From Piscinibacter sp047602365 (lineage in GTDB: Bacteria > Pseudomonadota > Gammaproteobacteria > Burkholderiales > Burkholderiaceae_C), in NCBI GenBank assembly GCA_047602365.1, contig JASGHM010000002.1:1674001-1738000 (forward strand): a stretch of 64,000 bases of DNA, written 5' to 3'. Position 1 is the first letter of the stretch. Each line of letters begins with the position of its first letter. The translations under genes and the position numbers were made by a program. Shown piece after piece: positions 42,244-49,652 of this stretch. Under the pieces are notes generated by a model. The model had not been told where the DNA came from. It saw only the letters and a list, made by a program, of their open reading frames with translations, and did not search any database.

Positions 42244-43161
42244 ATGGTCCGCTACGACATCGTCCACACGACGGTCTACCGCTACCGCGAACCGGTGCGC
42301 TTCGGCGAGCACCGGGTGATGTTCCGTCCGCGCGACAGCCACGACCTGCGGGTGCTCGCCACCGACCTGCAGGTCAGCCCGATGGCGCACATCCACCTGA
42401 TCCAGGACCCGCACTCGAACTCGATCGCCATCGTGCAGCCGCAGGTTGAGGCGGCCGAGCTGCGCATCGTCTGCAGCTTCACGATCGAGCATGCGCACAC
42501 GCACAACCTCGAGCTGCCGCTGGCGCCGGCGGCCGAGTTCTTCCCCTTCGCCTACAGCGTCGACGAGCGCTTCGACCTCGAGCAGTACCTGCGCCCGCAC
42601 CACGACGACCCGGAAGGCCGGCTGACCACCTGGGCGCGCCAGTTCCTGCGCACCGACGGGCCGACGCGCACGCGCGAGCTGCTGGTGCAGATGAACCAGC
42701 ACATCCGCGAGCAGTTCGCCTACGCCGCGCGCGACGAGGAAGGCACGCAGAGCCCGCTGGAAACGCTGGCGCAGGGCAGCGGCAGCTGCCGCGACTTCGC
42801 GCTGCTGATGATGGAGGCAGCGCGGCGGCTCGGCGTGGCGACACGCTTCGTCTCGGGCTACCTGTACGACCCGGCGTTGGACCGGGCCGCGGAGGGCGAC
42901 GGCGACACGGATGCCGCCGCGCCCGGCGTGGTCGGCGCTGGCAGCACGCATGCGTGGCTGCAGGCCTACCTGCCCGGTGCCGGCTGGGTGCCGTTCGACC
43001 CGACCAACAACCTGCTCGGCGGCAACACGCTGATCCGCGTCGGCGTGGCGCGCGACCCGCGCCAGGCTGCGCCGATCTCCGGCTCGTGGTTCGGCCCGGC
43101 CGACGCCTACCTCGGCATGGACGTGTCCGTGCAGGTGCAGCGCCAGCGCGCCGGCGCCTGA
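42244..43161 (+). CDS. Transglutaminase-like protein
   Basis: A 305-residue protein with an N-terminal beta-sandwich (residues 1-90, VHTTVYRYREPVRFGEHRVM) and a transglutaminase-like core. The catalytic triad is visible as Cys182 (GSGSCRDFALLMMEAARRLG), His236 (STHAWLQAYL) and Asp in FDPTNNLLGG. Bacterial relatives of this type are usually proteases or amidases rather than true cross-linkers. No signal peptide is seen. The gene precedes a small response regulator, from which it is separated by a 109-base gap with a hairpin (43179-43194). Confidence 0.88.
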   Translation: MVRYDIVHTTVYRYREPVRFGEHRVMFRPRDSHDLRVLATDLQVSPMAHIHLIQDPHSNSIAIVQPQVEAAELRIVCSFTIEHAHTHNLELPLAPAAEFFPFAYSVDERFDLEQYLRPHHDDPEGRLTTWARQFLRTDGPTRTRELLVQMNQHIREQFAYAARDEEGTQSPLETLAQGSGSCRDFALLMMEAARRLGVATRFVSGYLYDPALDRAAEGDGDTDAAAPGVVGAGSTHAWLQAYLPGAGWVPFDPTNNLLGGNTLIRVGVARDPRQAAPISGSWFGPADAYLGMDVSVQVQRQRAGA

Positions 43162-43178
43162 GCCCTGCGCCGCGGCGC

Positions 43179-43194
43179 GTAGGACTGTTCCTAC
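43179..43194. promoter_or_regulatory. Hairpin GTAGGA-CTGT-TCCTAC before the response regulator
   Basis: Perfect six-base inverted repeat in the gap upstream of the receiver-domain gene. Its right arm belongs to TCCTACA (43189-43195), a heptamer seen again at 45773-45779 before the stress-gene cluster. It could be a regulator site or a weak terminator of the transglutaminase gene. Confidence 0.35.
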
Positions 43195-43270
43195 AGACGC
43201 AGGCCGTCGGGGCTGCTTCAATCGAGGCTGCGCCGCCGCACCCTGCGCCGGCGGGCGATCGCCGCGAACC

Positions 43271-43661
43271 ATGAGCCCTTTGCAGACCTTCCTCGTCGAG
43301 GACAGCCCGGTGATCCGGGAGAACCTGATCGCCACCCTCGAGGAGATGGCCCCGGTGTCGGTGATCGGCAGCGCCGGCGACGAGGCGCAGGCGCGCGAAT
43401 GGCTGGTCGAGCACCGCGAGCAGTGCGACCTGGTCATCATCGACATCTTCCTGCGCAAGGGCTCGGGCCTGGGCGTGCTGCAGTGGCTGGGTGCGCAGCC
43501 GCAGCGCTGCAAGCGTGTCGTGCTGAGCAACTTCGCGACGCCGGACATCCGCCGCCGCTGCCTCGGGCTTGGGCGCCGACGGCGTGTTCGACAAGTCCGG
43601 CGAGATCGACGCGCTGATCGCCTACTGCCGGCTGCTCGCCGAGGACGGCGTCGCGCCATGA
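43271..43661 (+). CDS. Single-domain response regulator, frameshifted
   Basis: A stand-alone receiver (CheY-like) domain without output domain. FLVEDSPVIRENLIATLEEM gives the acidic pocket, and the phospho-acceptor is Asp58 in DLVIIDIFLRKGSG. The frame breaks at GGG 43571-43573: removing one G yields LGLGADGVFDKSGEIDALIA, with the conserved Lys of FDKS, and a normal 129-residue protein ending at 43661. As written, the protein loses its last helix. It is adjacent and convergent to a NarL-type regulator, so the two may share the histidine kinase downstream. Confidence 0.75.
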
Positions 43662-43684
43662 GCGCGGCGTCGCCGTGCGCGGCA

Positions 43685-44317
43685 CTACTGGATCAGGCCG
43701 TTCTTCAACGCGTAGTAGGTCAGCTCGCTGTTCGACGCCAGCGCCATCTTCTCCATCACCCGCGTGCGATAGGTGCTGACGGTCTTCACGCTCAGCGACA
43801 TGCCGTCGGCGATGTGCCCGACCGTCTCGCCGCGGGCGAGGCGCAGGAAGACCTGCAGCTCGCGCTCCGACAGCAGCTCGTGCGGCAGCTTGTCGGTGTC
43901 GCCGCCCAGCGTCTCGGCCAGCCTCTCGGCAACGCCGGCGGTGATGTACTTGCGGCCGCGGAAGACGGTGCGGATCGCCTTGACGATCTCTTCCGGGTCG
44001 CATTCCTTGTTCAGGTAGCCGGCGGCGCCCTGCTTGAGCAGCGTGGTCGCGTAGTGTTCCTCCGGAAAGCCGCTGAGGATCAGCACCGGCAGCTCCGGCG
44101 CACGCGCCTTGATCGCCGCCAGCGCGTCGACGCCGCTCTGGTCGGGCATCGACAGGTCCATCAGCAGCACGTCGACCTCGCCCTGTCGCACCAGCTCGAG
44201 CGCCTCGTGGCCGTTGCTCGCTTCGCCGCTGACACGCAGGTCGACCTGCTCGGAGAAGTACTGGCGCAGTCCGGTGCGCACGATGGCGTGGTCGTCGACG
44301 ATGGCAACCCGGATCAT
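43685..44317 (-). CDS. NarL/FixJ-family response regulator
   Basis: A 210-residue transcription factor: receiver domain (VAIVDDHAIVRTGLRQYFSE; phospho-acceptor Asp54 in LLMDLSMPDQSG; Lys104 in GYLNKECDPEE) and a LuxR-type HTH (LLSERELQVFLRLARGETVG, MSLSVKTVSTYRTRVMEKM). It diverges from the CHASE3 histidine kinase gene, 46 bases apart, and is its most likely partner. NarL-type regulators bind DNA as phosphorylated dimers. Targets may include the flanking stress-gene cluster. Confidence 0.92.
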   Translation of the reverse strand: MIRVAIVDDHAIVRTGLRQYFSEQVDLRVSGEASNGHEALELVRQGEVDVLLMDLSMPDQSGVDALAAIKARAPELPVLILSGFPEEHYATTLLKQGAAGYLNKECDPEEIVKAIRTVFRGRKYITAGVAERLAETLGGDTDKLPHELLSERELQVFLRLARGETVGHIADGMSLSVKTVSTYRTRVMEKMALASNSELTYYALKNGLIQ

Positions 44318-44363
44318 GGCAAGGCGGTCCTGGCGGACGTGAACTGCATGGCGCGGAGTGTAG

Positions 44364-45737
44364 ATGCTTGAGTCGTCGCGTGTCGTCGCCGACCGCCTGC
44401 GGCGCAGTGCCTTCGCGTTCCCGCTGGTGGCGCTGGCGGCGCTGGCCATGCTGGTGATCAGCGAGCTGTCGTACTGGCGCGCCGGCGAGTCGCTCGACGA
44501 GCTCGGCCAGCGTGCCGTCGCGCGCACCACGCTGCAGGCGCTGGCCCGCATGATGCTGGACGCCGAGAGCGGCCAGCGCGGCTACCTGCTGACCGGCCGC
44601 AGCGAGTACCTCACGCCCTACCGCGAGGCCAACGAGGAGATCCAGAGCACGCTGACGACGCTGCGCAGCCACTTCGGCCGCGAGCCCGGCCAGGCTACGC
44701 TGCTCGCCGACCTCGAGAAGCACGTGCAGGCCAAGCTGTCGGAGCTGCAGACCTCGATCTCGCTGTTCGACCAGGGCAAGCACGACAGCTGGCGCGCGCT
44801 GGTGCTGACCGACATCGGCCGCGAGCAGATGGACGCCATCCGCTCGCTGTCGCTGCGCCTGCTCGACGAGGAGAGCAAGGCGGTCGCGCGCGGCCGGCAG
44901 GACATCTACGACACGCTGATGCTGACGCGCATCGGCATCGGCGCGCTGACCGCGCTGAGCGTGCTGGCGCTGTTCATGTACCTGCGCCAGACCGCCGCGC
45001 TGGACGCGCAGCGCATCGAGCAGCAGCGCCTGATCCAACTCGAGCGCGACCAGCTCGAGCATCAGGTGCAACGCCGCACCGCCCAGCTGCGCGAGCTGGC
45101 GCGGCACCTGCAGACGGCGCGCGAGGACGAGCGCCACCGCCTGGCCCGCGAGCTGCACGACGAGCTGGGCGCGCTGCTCACCGCCGCCAAGCTCGACGTG
45201 GCGCGGCTGCGTTCGCGCCTCGCACCGCTGGCACCCGAGCTGCTGGAACGTCTGAACCACCTCGGCCAGACGCTGACCAGCGGCATCGCGCTGAAGCGCC
45301 GCATCATCGAGGACCTGCGTCCGTCGGCCCTGGCCAACCTCGGCCTGGTGGCGGCACTCGACATCCTGACGCGCGAGCATGCGCAACGCTGCGGCGTCGA
45401 GCTGATCAGCTCGTTCGACCCGGGGCTGGTGCTGTCCGAGGAGGCTGAGCTCACCGCCTACCGACTGGTGCAGGAGGCGCTGACGAACGTCGCCAAGTAC
45501 GCCGGCGCGAAGCAGGTCGAGGTGCGCCTGCAGGCGGTCGATGGCGGTGCGCGCATCGTCGTCGCCGACGACGGCGTCGGCTTCGACGCCTCGCAGGATC
45601 AGCTGGCCTCGCACGGCCTGTTCGGCATGGGCTACCGGGTCGAATCGGTCGGCGGGCATCTCGATGTGCGCTCCGCGCCCGGCCAGGGCACGCGCATCGA
45701 GGCGTTCCTCCCCTCCGCCGCCGCGCCGGCGGCCTGA
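44364..45737 (+). CDS. CHASE3-domain sensor histidine kinase
   Basis: A 457-residue membrane kinase. TM1 is at about residues 15-36, an extracytoplasmic CHASE3 domain spans about 40-185 (MLDAESGQRGYLLTGRSEYL), TM2 is near 190-210 (LTRIGIGALTALSVLALFMY), a coiled coil follows, and the HisKA_3 phosphoacceptor is His265 in LARELHDELGALLTAAK. The ATPase domain carries LVQEALTNVAKYAGAKQ (N-box) and VADDGVGFD (G1) plus GLFGMGYRVESVGG. It is the HPK7 type that works with NarL-family regulators, here the divergent neighbour. The signal is unknown; CHASE3 domains sense small ligands or cell-surface stress. Confidence 0.92.
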   Translation: MLESSRVVADRLRRSAFAFPLVALAALAMLVISELSYWRAGESLDELGQRAVARTTLQALARMMLDAESGQRGYLLTGRSEYLTPYREANEEIQSTLTTLRSHFGREPGQATLLADLEKHVQAKLSELQTSISLFDQGKHDSWRALVLTDIGREQMDAIRSLSLRLLDEESKAVARGRQDIYDTLMLTRIGIGALTALSVLALFMYLRQTAALDAQRIEQQRLIQLERDQLEHQVQRRTAQLRELARHLQTAREDERHRLARELHDELGALLTAAKLDVARLRSRLAPLAPELLERLNHLGQTLTSGIALKRRIIEDLRPSALANLGLVAALDILTREHAQRCGVELISSFDPGLVLSEEAELTAYRLVQEALTNVAKYAGAKQVEVRLQAVDGGARIVVADDGVGFDASQDQLASHGLFGMGYRVESVGGHLDVRSAPGQGTRIEAFLPSAAAPAA

Positions 45738-45882
45738 GCATCCGGGCCGGCGCGGCCGGCCTGTCGGCCTCGTCCTACACGCGGACGCGCCAGCGTCTCA
45801 TGGTGCGGCAACGACGCGCTTCCTAAGCTTTGTCCATCGCGATCCACCGGGTCGCGTCGGACAACAACCTCAGGAGCCCACC

Positions 45883-46041
45883 ATGCTGCACTACGCCGTC
45901 GTCTTCTTCGTCATCGCCCTCATCGCGGCCGTGTTCGGCTTCGGCGGCATCGCCGCCAGCGCTGCCGGCATCGCGAAGATCCTGTTCATCCTGTTCGCGG
46001 TGCTCGCCGTGGGCAGCTTCCTGGTCGGCCTGCTCAAGTAG
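45883..46041 (+). CDS. DUF1328 (YtjA-like) small membrane protein, copy 1
   Basis: A 52-residue protein, nearly all membrane-embedded, with two hydrophobic helices (YAVVFFVIALIAAVFGFGGI and AGIAKILFILFAVLAVGSFL). The glycine-rich FGFGGIAASAAGIAKI centre is the family hallmark. E. coli YtjA and related DUF1328 genes are stress-induced small membrane proteins of unknown function. A GGAG site lies 6-7 bases before the ATG. It heads a row of small membrane genes on this strand. Confidence 0.88.
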   Translation: MLHYAVVFFVIALIAAVFGFGGIAASAAGIAKILFILFAVLAVGSFLVGLLK

Positions 46042-46090
46042 CGACCGAGCCATCCGTTCCCCTTCCCCACCACCCTGCAAGGAGCCTCCC

Positions 46091-46423
46091 ATGACCACCA
46101 ACGCCCACACCACCGCCGCCAACGCCCGCCGTGCCGTCGAGGCCGCGCCTCAGGCCATCGCCGATGCCGTGCAGGAAGGCAGCGAGCGCATCACGCCGGC
46201 CCTCGTGCAGGCTGCCGAGCGCGCCGAGACCCTGGTGCGGCAGAGCGCCGACGCCCTGCGCGAGCACGCGGCGAACCTGCGCGAACGTGCGGCCGACGCG
46301 TCGGACCGCACCGCCGGCTACATCCGCGACGAGCCGCTCAAGTCGGTGCTGATCGCCGCCGCGGCCGGCGCCGCCCTGATGGCGATCGCCAACGCCGCAC
46401 TGCGCTCGCGCCAGCCGCAATGA
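46091..46423 (+). CDS. DUF883/YqjD-ElaB family membrane-anchored protein
   Basis: A 110-residue protein with a long amphipathic, Ala-rich helical region (residues 10-80; ADAVQEGSERITPALVQAAE, LREHAANLRERAADASDRTA) and a C-terminal transmembrane helix (VLIAAAAGAALMAIANAALR). E. coli YqjD and ElaB are inner-membrane proteins with this topology that bind stationary-phase ribosomes. AAGGAG precedes the ATG by six bases. It sits 49 bases after the DUF1328 gene and just before the YqjE gene, matching the E. coli yqjDEK order. Confidence 0.85.
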   Translation: MTTNAHTTAANARRAVEAAPQAIADAVQEGSERITPALVQAAERAETLVRQSADALREHAANLRERAADASDRTAGYIRDEPLKSVLIAAAAGAALMAIANAALRSRQPQ

Positions 46424-46439
46424 GCGACGGAGCCCCGGC

Positions 46440-46817
46440 ATGCACCCGCTGTTCCGCCTCGCCGCTGCCGAGCCCGCCCTGCTCGCCGATCACCTGCAAG
46501 CCTACGGCGAGCTGATGAGCGGCGAGGCGCTGGACGCGCTCGGCCGCTGGCGGCGCGCCGCACTGCTGCAGCTGGCGGCCCTCGCCAGCGCAGCGGTCGG
46601 TGTGACGCTGGCCGGCGTGGCACTGATGCTGTGGGCGGTCGGCGGCAGTGTCGCCATGCCGTGGCTGCTGGTCGCGGTGCCGGCGCTGCCGCTGCTGCTC
46701 GCGCTCGCGTGCCACATCGCAGCGCGCGGCGCCTGGGCGCAGCCCGGCTCCACCGTGCTGCGCGAACAATGGGCTGCCGACCTCGCGCTGCTGCGCGGCG
46801 CGGCGGCGCAATCATGA
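46440..46817 (+). CDS. Phage-holin-superfamily (YqjE-like) membrane protein
   Basis: A 125-residue protein of the YqjE/phage holin 3 superfamily. Two transmembrane helices at about residues 44-67 (QLAALASAAVGVTLAGVALM) and 73-94 (AMPWLLVAVPALPLLLALAC) are separated by a short loop, and the N- and C-termini are polar. Despite the family name, such chromosomal genes are usually not phage-derived; with YqjD and YqjK they form a stationary-phase or stress operon. Its stop overlaps the next start by four bases. Confidence 0.8.
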   Translation: MHPLFRLAAAEPALLADHLQAYGELMSGEALDALGRWRRAALLQLAALASAAVGVTLAGVALMLWAVGGSVAMPWLLVAVPALPLLLALACHIAARGAWAQPGSTVLREQWAADLALLRGAAAQS

Positions 46818-47185
46818 GCCGCCAGTCGATCGCGCTGCAGCGGTTGCAGGCCTCGCGGCAACGCCTGGCCGAGCGGCTGCACGGGCCGCGCAGCGACTGG
46901 CCGGCCGCCGCGGCGTTGGCCGCCGATGCCGGCGACTCGCTGCTGCGCCCGGTCGCAAAGGCCCACCCGTTCGCGCTGGCCGCAGCGGCCTTCGCCGGCG
47001 GTGCGGCCCTGGTTGCGCTCAAGCCGTGGCGGGCCCTCACCGGTTCGGTGCTGCTGTCGCGCCTGGCCGTGCAATGGGCCTCGCAGCTGCCGCTGGCCAG
47101 CGTGCTGGCCGCCGTGCAGGACGCGGCCTTGTCCTACATCGCCACGGGCAGCGCGCCGATGCCGCCGTCCGCGGGCGATGCCTAG
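46814..47185 (+). CDS. YqjK-like hypothetical membrane protein
   Basis: A 123-residue protein with an N-terminal basic helix (MSRQSIALQRLQASRQRLAE) and two hydrophobic stretches (HPFALAAAAFAGGAALVALK and VLLSRLAVQWASQLPLASVL). Its place directly after YqjE and the basic N-terminal helix resemble E. coli YqjK; sequence similarity is weak, so the assignment is mainly contextual. Start overlaps the YqjE stop (ATGA). It could help anchor or regulate the YqjDE proteins. Confidence 0.7.
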   Translation: MSRQSIALQRLQASRQRLAERLHGPRSDWPAAAALAADAGDSLLRPVAKAHPFALAAAAFAGGAALVALKPWRALTGSVLLSRLAVQWASQLPLASVLAAVQDAALSYIATGSAPMPPSAGDA

Positions 47186-47227
47186 AGTGAATGCAACGGT
47201 CCGACGCGACCTCGCCAGGAGAGAGAC

Positions 47228-47407
47228 ATGTTGAAGTGGGCCTTGATCTTCGCCGCGATCGCCGTCGTCGCCGGGCTGCTCGGCTTCACCGGCATCGCCG
47301 CCGGCGCGGCCGGCATCGCCAAGGCGCTGTTCGTCATCGCGCTGGTCGTCTTCGCGGTCTTCGTCGCGCTCGCCCTGCTGGGCATCGGCGCGCTGCGCAA
47401 GCCCTGA
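47228..47407 (+). CDS. DUF1328 small membrane protein, copy 2
   Basis: A 59-residue protein (ATG at 47228, AGGAGAGAG eight bases before) paralogous to the first DUF1328 gene 1.3 kb upstream: MLKWALIFAAIAVVAGLLGF followed by TGIAAGAAGIAKALFVIALV. Shared features are the two helices and the GF-G/T-GIAA-GAAGIAK centre. Two copies within one cluster suggest duplication and perhaps different regulation. Function unknown. Confidence 0.85.
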   Translation: MLKWALIFAAIAVVAGLLGFTGIAAGAAGIAKALFVIALVVFAVFVALALLGIGALRKP

Positions 47408-47472
47408 TTGCCGACCGGCATCCACGTTCCCGTTCCCCGTCCGCTGTGACAACCCCTGAAAGGAGCATGACC

Positions 47473-47790
47473 ATGATGATCCGTACCACCCTCGTCGCCA
47501 CCGCCGTCGCCACGGCCGCCCTGTTCACGCTGCCCGGCTGTGCCGTCTCGCGCGGCCAGTCGACCGTCGGCGAGTACATCGACGACACCACCATCACCAC
47601 GCAGGTCAAGGCCCGCATGGTCGAGAACAAGGAGGTCGATGCCGCCGCCATCAGCGTCGAGACGCTGAACGGCACGGTGCTGCTGTCCGGCTTCGCCAAG
47701 AGCAGCCAGGAGAAGGCCACGGCCGAGTCGATCGCCCGCAAGGTCAACGGCGTCAAGCTGGTCAAGAACGACATCGTCGTCCGCGGCTGA
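47473..47790 (+). CDS. BON-domain lipoprotein (OsmY-like)
   Basis: A 105-residue exported lipoprotein with lipobox LPGC near residue 22 (ATAALFTLPGCAVSRGQ) and a single BON domain (VGEYIDDTTITTQVKARMVE, ISVETLNGTVLLSGFAKSSQ, KLVKNDIVV). BON domains bind phospholipid; proteins of the OsmY type help outer-membrane proteins or resist osmotic shock. ATG 47473 is chosen over 47467 because it lies seven bases after AGGAG. It ends the stress cluster and is followed by a strong terminator. Confidence 0.85.
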   Translation: MMIRTTLVATAVATAALFTLPGCAVSRGQSTVGEYIDDTTITTQVKARMVENKEVDAAAISVETLNGTVLLSGFAKSSQEKATAESIARKVNGVKLVKNDIVVRG

Positions 47791-47822
47791 CCCCGACCCG
47801 ATCCCGACCCGACCCCGGATGG

Positions 47823-47853
47823 ACGAAGGGCCCGCGAAACGCGGGCCCTTCGT
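47823..47853. terminator. Strong bidirectional hairpin between the BON and rhlE genes
   Basis: ACGAAGGGCCCGCG-AAA-CGCGGGCCCTTCGT, a perfect 14-base stem with a three-base loop, sits between the convergent BON and rhlE genes, 32 bases from one stop and 25 from the other. There is little T-tract on either side, but its strength and position support a shared terminator. Confidence 0.75.
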
Positions 47854-47878
47854 CATTCGTGCGGCAGCCGATCGATGC

Positions 47879-49327
47879 TCAGCGCTCGAAGCGGCCGGGA
47901 CCACCCGGACGGCCGGGGCGGCCGGCGCCGTGCGGCTTGAAGCCGGGCTTGCGCGGCGCGCCACCGTCGTGGGCACGGCGCTCGCCAGCCGGCCGGTCGA
48001 ACGGGTTGCGCGGTGCGTCGCCCTGCGCGGCGCGGGCCGCGAAGGGCTTGGGACCGAACGGCTTGCCACCGCCGAAACCCTTGCCGCCGTGCGGCTTGCC
48101 ACCGAAGCGGCCACGCTCCGGCGCCATGCCGCCTGGGCGCGGCCCGAACAGGCGCGGCTCGGGGTTCTTCGGCTCCAGGCCGGTCACCGTGGCGACCGGG
48201 ATGTCCTGCGTCGTGAAGTGCTGGATGCGGCGGATCATGCCGACGTCCATGCGCTCGGCGATGGTCACCGCCAGACCGTTGCGGCCGGCGCGGCCGGTGC
48301 GGCCGATGCGGTGCACGTAGTCCTCGGCCTTCATCGGCAGCCCGTAGTTGATGACGTGGCTGATGGTCGGCACGTCGATGCCGCGCGCCGCCACGTCGGT
48401 GGCGACGAGCACGCGCAGGTGGCGGTTGCGCAAGCCTTGCAGCACGCGGTTGCGCCGGCCCTGCGGCATGCCGCCGTGCAGCGAGGCGACGGCGTGGCCC
48501 AGCTCGGCCAGGCGGTCGGCCAGCCAGTCGGCGTCGCGCTGCGTGCTGGTGAAGATCACCGCCTGCTCGAGATCGGTGCCGGTCAGGATGTGGTCCAGCA
48601 GCGCGTTCTTGTGGTGGTGGTTGTCGGCCCAGTGCAGGCGCTGCTCGATGTTGACGTGCGTGTCGGTGTGCGAGGCAACGTCGATGCGCTGCGGCTCGCG
48701 CAGCAGGCTGCGCGCCAGGTTGCCGACGTTGCCGGCGAAGGTGGCGCTGTACATCACCGTCTGGCGCGACACCGGCACGTGGTCGGCGATGGTGCTGATG
48801 TCGTCGATGAAGCCCATGTCGAGCATGCGGTCGGCTTCGTCGAGCACCAGCATCTCGACGTTCTCCAGCACGGCCTTGCCGGTCTGCAGGTGGTCGAGCA
48901 GGCGGCCGGGGGTCGCGATCAGGATGTCGAGCGGGCCGCGCAGCGCCTTCAGCTGCGCCGGATAGGGCACGCCGCCGACGATGGTGGCCACACGCAGGCC
49001 AGGCACATGGCGGCCGTAGCTGTCGGCCGCCTTGGCGACCTGCATGGCGAGTTCGCGCGTCGGTGCCAGCACCAGCACGCGCGGGCCGTAGACCACGCCC
49101 TTCTCGCGGCGCTTGGTGTTGTCGCCGCGCGCGGCCAGCACACGCTGCAGCGCCGGCAGGATGAAGGAGGCGGTCTTGCCGCTGCCGGTGCTGGCCGAGA
49201 CCATCAGGTCGCGGCCTGCCAGGGCCGGCGGAATGGCCTGCTGCTGGACCTCGGTGGCGCTGTCGTAGCCGGTGTCGGCCACGGCGCGGGTCAGGGCCTC
49301 GTGCAGGCCCAGGGAATCGAAACTCAT
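47879..49327 (-). CDS. rhlE: DEAD-box RNA helicase (RhlE-like)
   Basis: ATP-dependent RNA helicase of 482 residues. Motifs in order: FDSLGLHEALTRAVADTGYD (Q-motif region), ASTGSGKTASF (I), PTRELAMQVAK (Ia), TPGRLLDHL (Ib), DEADRMLDMGF (II), SAT (III), DVAARGIDVPTISHVINYGL (V) and HRIGRTGRAGR (VI). The C-terminal 110 residues are Gly/Arg/Pro-rich and basic (EPRLFGPRPGGMAPERGRFG), an RNA-binding tail typical of RhlE/CsdA. The ATG at 49327 gives the family N-terminus MSFDSLGL. It has a long leader with a terminator-like structure (49341-49363), suggesting attenuation. Confidence 0.93.
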   Translation of the reverse strand: MSFDSLGLHEALTRAVADTGYDSATEVQQQAIPPALAGRDLMVSASTGSGKTASFILPALQRVLAARGDNTKRREKGVVYGPRVLVLAPTRELAMQVAKAADSYGRHVPGLRVATIVGGVPYPAQLKALRGPLDILIATPGRLLDHLQTGKAVLENVEMLVLDEADRMLDMGFIDDISTIADHVPVSRQTVMYSATFAGNVGNLARSLLREPQRIDVASHTDTHVNIEQRLHWADNHHHKNALLDHILTGTDLEQAVIFTSTQRDADWLADRLAELGHAVASLHGGMPQGRRNRVLQGLRNRHLRVLVATDVAARGIDVPTISHVINYGLPMKAEDYVHRIGRTGRAGRNGLAVTIAERMDVGMIRRIQHFTTQDIPVATVTGLEPKNPEPRLFGPRPGGMAPERGRFGGKPHGGKGFGGGKPFGPKPFAARAAQGDAPRNPFDRPAGERRAHDGGAPRKPGFKPHGAGRPGRPGGPGRFER

Positions 49328-49652
49328 CGTTCTCTTTCGCAAAAACAACGGCGCAAAACGCCGCCGGGCCGTCCATGCAGGACAGCCCTGATCAGGTCGC
49401 GGGGAAACTTCGTCGGAAGGCTCGTAGCGACGGCATCGCCGCCAACCGTGCCCACGCCTTTGCGGCGGGATGTTCCGAACGAGAGAGAGACGGAACGAGG
49501 TCGAAGGTGATGAACGGAAACGCCCGACCAGCAGCCGGGCGTTGGCCGCGATTGTAGCGGGTTTGCCGACAACGTGCTGCGGCGCAGCACGGCCGGGCTC
49601 TCATGACCTTGGTCAAGCGACGACGGCAGCGCCGCTGGCAGACTCCGTGCCC
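49328..49652. other. 325-base divergent intergenic region with long rhlE leader
   Basis: No real gene is seen. On the minus strand a TACAAT -10 box (49556-49551) would start a leader of about 217 bases before rhlE. The leader contains a GC hairpin (CGCCCGGCTGCTGGTCGGGCG on the minus strand, 49541-49521) and the terminator-like element near its end. An open frame in phase with a stop that overlaps the rhlE ATG (49326-49324) exists but has no good start codon. On the plus strand nothing convincing precedes the DUF2189 ATG. Confidence 0.6.
49341..49363 (-). promoter_or_regulatory. Terminator-like element in the rhlE leader
   Basis: On the minus strand CGGCG-TTTTG-CGCCG (49363-49349) is followed by TTGTTTTT, ending 13 bases before the rhlE start. 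It looks like a weak intrinsic terminator placed to attenuate expression; the helicase could open it itself. Confidence 0.45.

Noticed and set aside
46440..46817. Phage remnant, because of the holin family name
   Set aside because: No other phage gene is near, and the yqjDEK-like order explains it.
49324..49590. Possible leader peptide gene ending at the rhlE ATG
   Set aside because: It overlaps the start by ATGA, which is suggestive, but no ATG or convincing GTG start with a ribosome site lies in the leader.
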